Shown: positions 57,088-64,000 of the stretch, piece after piece
How positions within the stretch are numbered: the first letter of the stretch is position 1
Layout: the number at the start of each line of letters is the position of its first letter
Assembly: GCF_000967725.1 (NCBI RefSeq)
Contig: NZ_JXYE01000003.1
Coordinates: 124,001-188,000, forward strand
Direction: 5' to 3'
Source: Loktanella sp. S4079
GTDB taxonomy: Bacteria; Pseudomonadota; Alphaproteobacteria; Rhodobacterales; Rhodobacteraceae
Length of the DNA stretch: 64,000 bases
Program-made: the position numbers and the translations under genes
Notes under the pieces: model-generated
Database searches by the model: none
Told to the model about the DNA's origin: nothing
Seen by the model: the letters and a program-made list of their open reading frames with translations, nothing else

Positions 57088-57962
57088 TGTCTACAGCGAC
57101 ACAAGCACCGCGCAAGCCCCGCATCGCATTAATGGGTGAATTCTCCGCAGGGAAAAGCACCCTTTCGAACCTGTTGATGGGGTCACGCCCCCTACCAGAA
57201 AAGGTGACAGCAACGCGGCTTTCGCCCGTGTGGATGTCGCACGGCACCCACGCTCCGTTCAGTGTCGATGTTGAGGGGAACACCCAAGAAGTTTCTCTGG
57301 ACCACCTTGAGGACATTCCCGTCGAAGAGACCATGTGTATCAGGCTCTTTCTTGAATGCGACATTCTGGATGTCTGTGATCTGATCGACTTCCCCGGCAT
57401 TTCAGACCCTAACATGTCGTCCGAAGTATGGGAACGCATGTTGCCCGAGGTTGATGCCGTGATTTGGCTGACCCACGCGACGCAAGCGTGGCGCCAATCA
57501 GAGGCGGCGGTTTGGGATGCCATGCCCGATGCGGTTCGTGAAAATTCGACCCTTCTGATCACGCGTTTTGACAAACTCACCACCGAAAAGGATCGGTTGC
57601 GCGTGTTTAAGCGTGTGAAACGCGAAACGCAGGGCCAATTCGCGGCAACATTCCCGATTTCCTTGCTCCAAGCCCTAGAGGCTGGCGAAGACTATGATCT
57701 GTGGGATGCGAGCGGCGCGGGACCATTTGTCGAACATCTTATTGAGGCGATAGATAAGCTGAGTAAGCTGGCTGCGCGAACAGAGCTACCGCTCTATAAT
57801 ATTCCGAATGGCACCCCCGTTCCTCAGCCTGTGTCGGCGCCCGTTGCACCGCGACGCGTAAAACGCCCGCTGAACGACGACGCGCCAAAACGTGAACGCC
57901 CAACAGCCGAACAAGCGCAGGCAGCAGGCCTTCCACCGGGCTCCGGTGGGTCAACATCTTAG
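57087..57962 (+). CDS. Small dynamin-type GTPase
   Basis: 291 residues. G1 GEFSAGKST (17-25) has the form seen in bacterial dynamin-like proteins, G3 is DFPGISD (101-107) and G4 is TRFDK (159-163). It lacks the long stalk of the 694-residue neighbour. The C-terminal 55 residues are a Pro/Arg-rich tail (PVAPRRVKRPLNDDAPKRER). ATG overlaps the upstream stop by one base. Tandem dynamin-like genes often work as hetero-oligomers, which is likely here. Confidence 0.87.
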   Translation: MSTATQAPRKPRIALMGEFSAGKSTLSNLLMGSRPLPEKVTATRLSPVWMSHGTHAPFSVDVEGNTQEVSLDHLEDIPVEETMCIRLFLECDILDVCDLIDFPGISDPNMSSEVWERMLPEVDAVIWLTHATQAWRQSEAAVWDAMPDAVRENSTLLITRFDKLTTEKDRLRVFKRVKRETQGQFAATFPISLLQALEAGEDYDLWDASGAGPFVEHLIEAIDKLSKLAARTELPLYNIPNGTPVPQPVSAPVAPRRVKRPLNDDAPKRERPTAEQAQAAGLPPGSGGSTS

Positions 57963-58045
57963 GCATGCGTCATTTGATGGGCTTTCACCCCAACACGTTT
58001 TGACGTAATCAGGCAGTTATCAACACAAGTGAGCGGACAACAATT

Positions 58046-58408
58046 ATGGTTGTGGACGATCTAGATGATTTGCAGGAGAAATTCGCCGCATGCGACACGA
58101 TCGCATTCGCGGATTTGTCGACGCAAATGATACTGGTAACCAATTCAGCGACTTCGCTACCGCGCGAGGGACTTGATAACCTATGTGCTGAGGCCGCTTT
58201 GACCATGGGGACAAAGCGTCAGCAATTTCTGGGCACAGAGCCAAGCGCAAGCGCGGTAATCGCAAGCCGTGGCCAGATTCGCATTTTCCTACGCGCAAAA
58301 TCAGAGCCGAGCGATGTCATGTGCTGTGTGAGCTCGTCTGATCTCGACATCAATGCGTTTCTTGCAGAGGCGCAACCGCTTCTCGAAAAGCTGAGCAGCG
58401 GTGCCTGA
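58046..58408 (+). CDS. Small protein with roadblock/LC7-like pattern
   Basis: 120 residues. The order helix (DDLDDLQEKFAACD), two strands (TIAFADLS, QMILVTNSA), helix (GLDNLCAEAALTMG), strands (ASAVIASRGQIRIFLRA, DVMCCVSSS) and final helix (INAFLAEAQPLLEKL) fits the roadblock/LC7 fold. In MglB-type systems such proteins control small GTPases. The assignment is by pattern only. It is 83 bp after the second GTPase gene and 36 bp before the last gene of the cluster. Confidence 0.7.
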   Translation: MVVDDLDDLQEKFAACDTIAFADLSTQMILVTNSATSLPREGLDNLCAEAALTMGTKRQQFLGTEPSASAVIASRGQIRIFLRAKSEPSDVMCCVSSSDLDINAFLAEAQPLLEKLSSGA

Positions 58409-58444
58409 GCATGACACAAACAACACCAGACCGAGGCCGCAACC

Positions 58445-59224
58445 GTGAGTGACACGTCAACAATCGCGAACAAGCTCGCAGCCTTGCTTGCTGACAATCA
58501 GGTTTTTGTAGGTGGTAGCCGGATTATTGCCCAAGGCGGTGCGCCTGCCCCGCTCGCTGCTGTCTTGAACGAAGTCGATGCGACCGTCATGGAACGTACA
58601 TTGGTTTTTGGCATCGACGACGTGAACGTCAGCATGATCGTCTCTGGTCGCCGTTTGCGTGGCATTGTCGATGTGTCCGGCAACTTGCCAGAGGCGGCGA
58701 ATGTCATCGGCAAAGTTCTTTCGCGTGACGAGCCAGAGATCTTGCAAGCCGCAGGCGATCTGATGCTGTTATTGTGTGCATCGGCCAATCGCGTGACGGT
58801 GCGCAGCCAGCCCGCCCAGCCATTAGGGGCAAGCTCTGAAGCAGGCATTTCCGCAAACGGCCTTGCAAAGCTATGGCACATTGATCTGGACGCAAAACCG
58901 GTTGCCCTGATCGAACGCTTCTTGACCGCAAATTCGGCTGACATGTCAGCCTATTTGTATGTCTCGAATGGCGCAGTTGCGAAAACCGTCGGTGACGTCG
59001 CAATGCTTGACGCACTGTGGAGCACGCAAGTCGCTGAATTCCGCAAACGCCACCGTGCCGTCCATCCGAAAAAAGAGGGACCGCGTCTCATTTGCCTGAG
59101 CGAACCATTAGGCGAAGGAACGACAGTCGCTGTTGCAGTGGACGGCAATGATGTGGGCGTGTTTAGCTACAAGCCGAGCCAGATGCCCAAGCTTATCTCT
59201 GCATGGGGCAACACCCTAGGGTAA
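58445..59224 (+). CDS. Uncharacterised protein, last gene of the kinase-dynamin cluster
   Basis: 259 residues, GTG start. I do not recognise it. The N-terminal 130 residues (LADNQVFVGGSRIIAQGG, RTLVFGIDDVNVSMIVSGRRL, DLMLLLCASANRVTVRS) look like an alpha/beta domain. The C-terminal part (KPVALIERFLTANSADMSAYLYVSNG and EGTTVAVAVDGNDVGVFSYKPSQ) looks like a second domain. No membrane segment or signal. Its place after the roadblock-like gene suggests a role in the same complex. Confidence 0.72.
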   Translation: MSDTSTIANKLAALLADNQVFVGGSRIIAQGGAPAPLAAVLNEVDATVMERTLVFGIDDVNVSMIVSGRRLRGIVDVSGNLPEAANVIGKVLSRDEPEILQAAGDLMLLLCASANRVTVRSQPAQPLGASSEAGISANGLAKLWHIDLDAKPVALIERFLTANSADMSAYLYVSNGAVAKTVGDVAMLDALWSTQVAEFRKRHRAVHPKKEGPRLICLSEPLGEGTTVAVAVDGNDVGVFSYKPSQMPKLISAWGNTLG

Positions 59225-59624
59225 TCGACCTAGGTCCACACTCAACCCACACAACTTTCACGCACTTGCGCCGACAAATTAGGCACGAGGTGAAATAGCC
59301 TGTGCGCGTACTATCACAATTGGCCCGAGCAAAGCGCTTCCGGTTTCAGTTGTGATTAATTGTTGCGCTTGTGCGGTGAAAATTGGCGCGTATTTCCGCA
59401 GGTCATGACAACTGCCGCGTTATTCAGCGTCGGCCTTAGGACTCTGCCCATTTGGTAGACTACTTATTTGCACGTCTACTCAGACGATCATCGCCGCGCA
59501 GCGGGCCTTCCTGGCAGAAATCTCCCGCCGCGCGACCACAACAGAACAGTTGCGAAAGCCGCTTAGCATTGGGCGTCGCCCATGTGAACAGGCCTCGCGA
59601 TTACGAAACGGGGATATTGTTTCA
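59225..59624 (+). promoter_or_regulatory. 400-bp leader region of the urea transporter operon
   Basis: No supported gene. Seen: ATCACAATTG (59313-59322) and CAGTTGTGAT (59347-59356), a 10-bp inverted repeat with one G-T pair; TGCGCC-N9-GGCAC around 59267-59286, loosely like an NtrC site but with a longer spacer; and the word AAATTAGGC (59276-59284). GGGGA lies ten bases before the urtA ATG. Nitrogen control is expected for urea uptake but not shown. Confidence 0.4.
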
Positions 59625-60911
59625 ATGGCATATAAAAAGACATTAGGTGCGTCCGTCGTCGCCGCGTTGATGGCAAGCACATCAATCGCCGCAGCAGACT
59701 GCGCCGAACCAATCAAAGTCGGCGTGCTGCACTCTTTGTCCGGCTCAATGGCGATTTCAGAAACCACATTGAAAGATGCGATGCTGATGCTGGTCGAACA
59801 GCAAAACGCCGCTGGCGGTCTGCTGGGCTGTGAAATTGAAACAGTTGTCGTTGATCCAGCATCCGACTGGCCGCTCTTTGCTGAAAAAGCGCGCGAATTG
59901 CTGACAGTATCCGAAGTTGACGTCATCTTTGGTAACTGGACGTCGGTTTCTCGTAAATCCGTGCTGCCCGTCATCGAAGAGCTGAACGGTCTGCTGTTCT
60001 ACCCTGTTCAATACGAAGGCGAAGAGTCGTCGCGCAACGTATTCTACACTGGCGCGGCCCCAAATCAGCAAGCGATCCCAGCGACCGATTACTTCCTAGA
60101 AGAACTGGGTGTTGAGAAATTCGCGCTTTTGGGCACCGACTATGTGTACCCACGTACGACCAACAACATTCTTGAATCATACCTGATCGACAACGGCATC
60201 GCCGAAGAAGATATCTTTGTGAACTACACGCCGTTTGGTCACTCTGACTGGGCGACCATCGTTGCTGATGTTGTGGCTCTGGGCGAAGACGGCAAACAGG
60301 TTGGCGTGATCTCGACCATTAACGGCGACGCAAACATCGGCTTCTACAAAGAACTGGCTGCGGCTGGCGTTTCCGCTGACGATATCCCTGTTGTTGCCTT
60401 CTCTGTTGGTGAAGAGGAATTGTCTGGTCTGGATACCTCCAACCTTGTTGGTCACTTGGCCGCGTGGAACTACTTCCAGTCTGCAGACACCGAAGCAAAC
60501 GCCGAGTTCATCGCAGCTTGGAAAGCCTTTGCAGGCGAAGAGCGTGTGACAAACGACCCAATGGAAGCCCACTACATCGGCTTTAACATGTGGGTGAACG
60601 CTGTGACCGAGGCGGGCACAACAGACGTCGATGCCGTTCGCGAAGCAATGTACGGCCAAGAGTTCCCGAACCTGACTGGCGGGACAGCCGTGATGCTGCC
60701 AAACCACCACCTGGCCAAGCCTGTTCTGATCGGCGAAATCCAAGCTGACGGTCAATTCGACATCATCAGCCAAACTGCCGAAGTTCCTGGCGATGCGTGG
60801 ACTGACTATCTGCCAGAATCAGCAGTTCTCAAGTCTGACTGGCAGGAACTGGGTTGCGGTATGTACAACACCGAAACCGAGACCTGCGTTCAGCTGACTT
60901 CGAACTACTAA
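59625..60911 (+). CDS. urtA: Urea ABC transporter substrate-binding protein
   Basis: 428 residues with a Tat-independent signal peptide (MAYKKTLGASVVAALMASTS, cleavage near ADCAEP). The mature domain is of the branched-chain amino-acid/amide type (IKVGVLHSLSGSMAISETTL, DWPLFAEKARELL, FGNWTSVSRKSVLPVIEELN, PVQYEGEESSRNVFYTG), which is the UrtA pattern. It captures urea in the periplasm. ATG 59625 is used; an upstream in-frame start would add 25 residues before the signal. Followed by a hairpin and urtB. Confidence 0.94.
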   Translation: MAYKKTLGASVVAALMASTSIAAADCAEPIKVGVLHSLSGSMAISETTLKDAMLMLVEQQNAAGGLLGCEIETVVVDPASDWPLFAEKARELLTVSEVDVIFGNWTSVSRKSVLPVIEELNGLLFYPVQYEGEESSRNVFYTGAAPNQQAIPATDYFLEELGVEKFALLGTDYVYPRTTNNILESYLIDNGIAEEDIFVNYTPFGHSDWATIVADVVALGEDGKQVGVISTINGDANIGFYKELAAAGVSADDIPVVAFSVGEEELSGLDTSNLVGHLAAWNYFQSADTEANAEFIAAWKAFAGEERVTNDPMEAHYIGFNMWVNAVTEAGTTDVDAVREAMYGQEFPNLTGGTAVMLPNHHLAKPVLIGEIQADGQFDIISQTAEVPGDAWTDYLPESAVLKSDWQELGCGMYNTETETCVQLTSNY

Positions 60912-60920
60912 TCAAACGTC

Positions 60921-60946
60921 TGGCGCGGGGTAATCGCCTCGCGCCA
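60921..60946 (+). terminator. Intergenic hairpin between urtA and urtB
   Basis: Ten-base arms TGGCGCGGGG (60921-60930) and CCTCGCGCCA (60937-60946) with one mismatch and a TAATCG loop, followed by ATCTTT. Such a structure usually lowers read-through so that the binding protein is made in excess over the permeases. Confidence 0.6.
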
Positions 60947-60972
60947 ATCTTTGACGATCACAAAGGCGTCCC

Positions 60973-62907
60973 ATGTCCCGCATCTTGATGTTGTTTACCC
61001 TGCTGGTCGGGTTCTGTGGTGCCGCGCAGGCACAAGACCTGCAAACTCTCTTGCAAAGCCATGCCGAAGAGGTCGCCAAACCCGGACGACGTACTGTGAC
61101 CGCGGTCTTGGATGATCTGGCCGCATCTGGCCTGCCCCAAGTCGCGACATTTCTAGAGCAGTGGCAAGAGAAAAACGTATGGCAGGGACCAGAGGGCGAC
61201 TTCCATTTCGCGACAGAAGACGGTGACAACCTGCTTTTGACTGACATCGACACAGGCGTTGAAACGACGGTGCCGGATGCGGGTTTTACTCAGATTAAAC
61301 CAAACGGAGGCGTGCGCCGTGTTATCGGAACCGCGCTGGTTCAGTTCCAACTCATGGACCCTGATCTAGATCGCCGCACCACCGCAGTCGCCTCGATTGC
61401 ACGCCGCCCAGAGGCGAGCCAGCTCGCCCCATTGCTGGCCTCTATTGATGGCGAAGAAGACAGTGCTCTTCGCGACCGCAAAATCCAGCTTGCGAATTTT
61501 CTATCCGCCCGTTTTGCCGATGCCCCCGAAGACCGGATTGCCGCAATCCAGAGCCTTTCATCCGACGTCAGCGTCGAAGCACGCGCGGTCCTCAACCAAA
61601 TACTGACAACCGCGACCGAGGTGGCCCCCACCCTGCCCGAGGATCAAAACATCGCAACGGTGCTAACGCCCGGTGCTGATATTTCATTGGAAGAAGCCTA
61701 TGGGATGCTGGTCGATGCCGACCTGTTCGCGCCTCTGACGCAGCCTGACGCGATCAAAGCTGCTCTTGCCGACAATATCGTCGATGGTCGTGTGGGCGAT
61801 GTGCCCGTCGCACAGCTAAACACTGACGCAAACCGCGCCCGCGCCTATGCGCAGCTCGCGCATGCGGGGACTGTACCGCCCCTGGTGACATCGATCGAAC
61901 GCGATGCTGCCCTATCCCAATACGTATTTTTTGAAGCTTATTCAGAACCCGACGCAGTCATTACCGACGCGGCAAGCGCGGCATTGGCTGGGGCAGAAAC
62001 ACGTGTCGCCGTTGGGCAGGCCGCTGATTTGACGCTTGATGCGCTATCGTTGGCCTCGATCTATTTCCTTGCAGCGATTGGGTTGGCCATCACGTTTGGT
62101 GTGATGGGCGTAATCAATATGGCCCATGGCGAATTTATCATGATGGGCGCCTACACTGGCTATGTCGTGCAGCTGTTCATTCCGAGCTATACACTTTCGA
62201 TTATCGTTGCCTTGCCGCTCGCTTTTGCTGTGACATTTGGTGCTGGGGTCGCGATGGAACGGTTGGTCATCCGTCACCTTTACCATCGGCCGCTGGAAAC
62301 GCTTTTGGCGACCTTTGGGATTTCAATCGCGCTCCAACAATTGGCGAAAAATATCTTTGGCACCCAGGCTCGCCCTCTAACGTCTCCCGCATGGCTCGAT
62401 GGGGCATGGGTATTCAACGATGTCGTTCAGATCAGCTATATTCGGATTGCGATTTTTGTGCTCGCGCTGATCTTTTTGTGCCTCATCCTGTTTGTCTTGA
62501 AACGCACACGACTGGGGCTCGAGGTACGCGCGGTCACGCAAAACCCTGGTATGGCAGCATCCATGGGGATCAATCCTGATCGGATCAATATGATGACCTT
62601 TGGGCTTGGCTCTGGGATCGCCGGGATCGCTGGCGTAGCGATTGGACTTTATGCCAAGGTCACCTCTGAAATGGGTGCCGACTACATCGTACAATCCTTT
62701 ATGACCGTCGTCGTCGGTGGTGTTGGCAATGTCTGGGGTACGCTCGCGGGTGCTTCTCTCATTGGGTTCCTGCAAAAAGGGATCGAGTGGCTCAACCCCT
62801 CGAACACCTTGGCCGCGCAGACCTATATGATCCTCTTTATCATACTCTTTATCCAGTTCCGTCCCAAAGGCATCGTCGCTCTCAAGGGTCGGGCAGCAGC
62901 GGATTGA
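60973..62907 (+). CDS. urtB: Urea ABC transporter permease UrtB
   Basis: 644 residues. A signal peptide (MSRILMLFTLLVGFCGAAQA) and an extracytoplasmic N-terminal domain of about 330 residues are followed by a LivH-type permease with eight or so membrane segments. Marks are GVMGVINMAHGEFIMMGAYTGYVV, RHLYHRPLETLLATFGISIA and LGLEVRAVTQNPGMAASMGIN. The long N-terminal domain is usual for proteobacterial UrtB. It starts 61 bp after urtA. Confidence 0.94.
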   Translation: MSRILMLFTLLVGFCGAAQAQDLQTLLQSHAEEVAKPGRRTVTAVLDDLAASGLPQVATFLEQWQEKNVWQGPEGDFHFATEDGDNLLLTDIDTGVETTVPDAGFTQIKPNGGVRRVIGTALVQFQLMDPDLDRRTTAVASIARRPEASQLAPLLASIDGEEDSALRDRKIQLANFLSARFADAPEDRIAAIQSLSSDVSVEARAVLNQILTTATEVAPTLPEDQNIATVLTPGADISLEEAYGMLVDADLFAPLTQPDAIKAALADNIVDGRVGDVPVAQLNTDANRARAYAQLAHAGTVPPLVTSIERDAALSQYVFFEAYSEPDAVITDAASAALAGAETRVAVGQAADLTLDALSLASIYFLAAIGLAITFGVMGVINMAHGEFIMMGAYTGYVVQLFIPSYTLSIIVALPLAFAVTFGAGVAMERLVIRHLYHRPLETLLATFGISIALQQLAKNIFGTQARPLTSPAWLDGAWVFNDVVQISYIRIAIFVLALIFLCLILFVLKRTRLGLEVRAVTQNPGMAASMGINPDRINMMTFGLGSGIAGIAGVAIGLYAKVTSEMGADYIVQSFMTVVVGGVGNVWGTLAGASLIGFLQKGIEWLNPSNTLAAQTYMILFIILFIQFRPKGIVALKGRAAAD

Positions 62908-62911
62908 TCCC

Positions 62912-64000
62912 ATGAACAAAAGCTTTCTTATGCGTAATCCGTCGTCATTGTGGTTTTTGCTTGGGCTAAGCCTATTTACCATCGTCGTCACGATCCTGTC
63001 AGAGGCAGGGCTTGGCGTGATCTCAACCTCTTTTGTTAAGACATTAGGCAAAACCCTATGCCTCTGTTTGATTGCAATCGCGATGGACGTAGTCTGGGGG
63101 TATTGTGGTATTCTCTCGCTCGGACATTTTGCGTTTTTCGGGATTGGTGGCTACGCTATCGGAATGTGGCTTATGTACGCCCGCACCGAAGGCATCGTGC
63201 TCGATAGCCTCGCATCCCAAACGATCCCACCCACGCCGCAGGAAATCACAGATGCCATCGGCAATCAGATTTTCGGGGTTGTTGGCAGTTCCGAATTCCC
63301 GGCGATTTGGGCGTTTTCAGATAGCTTAGCTCTGCAACTCTTGATGGTCGTTTTGGTGCCTGGAGTTTTAGCGCTTGGATTTGGATGGCTTGCATTCCGC
63401 AGTCGCGTGACGGGTGTCTATCTGTCGATCCTGACACAGGCGATGACCCTCGCGCTCGCACTGTACCTATTCCAGAATGACAGTGGGCTGCGCGGGAATA
63501 ACGGGCTGTCTGGCTTGCAAAACATACCCGGCTTCGAAGACACCGCCCAATCAACGATATCGCTGGTCTTCTTTTACGCCTCAGTGTTGGCCTTGGCTTT
63601 GGGGTATCTGGTCTTTGCTTGGGTGACCTCTGGCAAAATGGGCAGCGTGATCAAAGCAATCCGAGACAATGAATCGCGAGTTCGATTTCTGGGGTATCAC
63701 GTCGAAAGCTACAAACTCTTTGTCTTTACGCTGACAGCCATTGTCGCCGGGATCGCTGGTGCGCTGTACTACCCACAAGCAGGCATTATTAACCCGGCAG
63801 AAATCGCACCAATCGCATCAATCTATCTCGCGGTTTGGGTGGCCATCGGCGGGCGCGGGCGTCTTTATGGGGCGGTCATTGGGGCTGCGTTTGTTTCGCT
63901 CTTATCGAGCTGGTTCACAGGCGGCGGCGCTCCGGCGGTGAACCTCGGGTTTTATACAATCCAATGGACCGATTGGTGGCTAGTGCTGCTGGGCCTGTCC
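62912..64000 (+). CDS. urtC: Urea ABC transporter permease UrtC (partial, runs off the window)
   Basis: 363 codons are visible with no stop before the window end. The start MNKSFLMRNPSSLWFLLG lies four bases after the urtB stop. LivM-type features are AMDVVWGYCGILSLGHFAFFGIGGYAIGMW, RSRVTGVYLSILTQAMTLAL, GNNGLSGL and IKAIRDNESRVRFLGYHV. It is the second permease of the urea transporter; urtD and urtE ATPases would be expected downstream. Confidence 0.93.
   Translation, partial: MNKSFLMRNPSSLWFLLGLSLFTIVVTILSEAGLGVISTSFVKTLGKTLCLCLIAIAMDVVWGYCGILSLGHFAFFGIGGYAIGMWLMYARTEGIVLDSLASQTIPPTPQEITDAIGNQIFGVVGSSEFPAIWAFSDSLALQLLMVVLVPGVLALGFGWLAFRSRVTGVYLSILTQAMTLALALYLFQNDSGLRGNNGLSGLQNIPGFEDTAQSTISLVFFYASVLALALGYLVFAWVTSGKMGSVIKAIRDNESRVRFLGYHVESYKLFVFTLTAIVAGIAGALYYPQAGIINPAEIAPIASIYLAVWVAIGGRGRLYGAVIGAAFVSLLSSWFTGGGAPAVNLGFYTIQWTDWWLVLLGLS

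Noticed and set aside
49433..59224. Idea that the dynamin cluster is a mobile defence island
   Set aside because: No integrase, transposase, tRNA, direct repeats or obvious base-composition shift in the coding part; flanking genes are ordinary chromosomal genes.
59320..59336. Sigma-54-like GG-N10-GC element before urtA
   Set aside because: The -24 half (TTGGCCC) is close to consensus but the -12 half reads AAGC instead of TTGC, so the match is not convincing.

Overview
The window is a densely packed chromosomal segment of an alphaproteobacterium, most likely a marine Rhodobacteraceae (Roseobacter-group) bacterium. The protein content supports this: a TPR gene coupled to ispE, the uvrC-pgsA-moaD-moaE operon, a PHB cycle pair, type I secretion and TRAP genes, and a urea ABC transporter. 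Genus-level placement (for example Yoonia/Loktanella-like) would be a guess. I see no rRNA, tRNA, CRISPR array, insertion sequence, integrase or phage gene. Most intergenic gaps are under 150 bp and many genes are joined by 4-bp ATGA/GTGA overlaps.

Layout. 1-9.4 kb, mostly + strand: a bifunctional penicillin-binding protein, a type I secretion ABC/adaptor pair with no visible substrate, then RidA-like, GDPD, GNAT, phhB and MscS genes. 9.4-19.5 kb: DUF2867 protein, peroxiredoxin divergent from a ferredoxin-reductase-type flavoprotein, rsmD, HAD hydrolase, TPR-ispE on the minus strand, accD-folC-hypothetical on the minus strand, and a CPBP protease. 19.5-29 kb: ilvD followed by three small uncharacterised genes, an exported beta-rich protein, a LysR regulator divergent from fadH, a second LysR regulator and a GGDEF diguanylate cyclase. 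29-42 kb: OmpA-GNAT-CinA-like operon, sfsA, map, a lone TRAP binding protein behind a promoter with an operator-like repeat, a low-GC PAP2 membrane protein overlapping ispB tail to tail, DUF2007, a methyltransferase, YdcH, phaA-phaB, a degenerate EAL protein and moaE/moaD/pgsA. 42-49 kb: uvrC, then an operon of ABC-2 exporter, S49 peptidase, a tiny membrane zinc-ribbon protein and an SDR, followed by a GAPDH.

The most interesting region is 49.4-59.2 kb. Here a transmembrane Ser/Thr kinase with an extracytoplasmic PDZ-like region, an FHA protein, a PP2C phosphatase, a G-domain protein with a degenerate G3 motif, a 694-residue bacterial dynamin-like protein, a second small dynamin-type GTPase, a roadblock-like small protein and an unrecognised 259-residue protein lie on one strand. 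They are tightly spaced or overlapping. I read this as one phospho-signalling system that controls membrane-associated GTPases. It has no type VI secretion genes, which are the usual companions of kinase/FHA/phosphatase trios. It is followed by urtA-urtB-urtC (urea uptake), with urtC running off the window.
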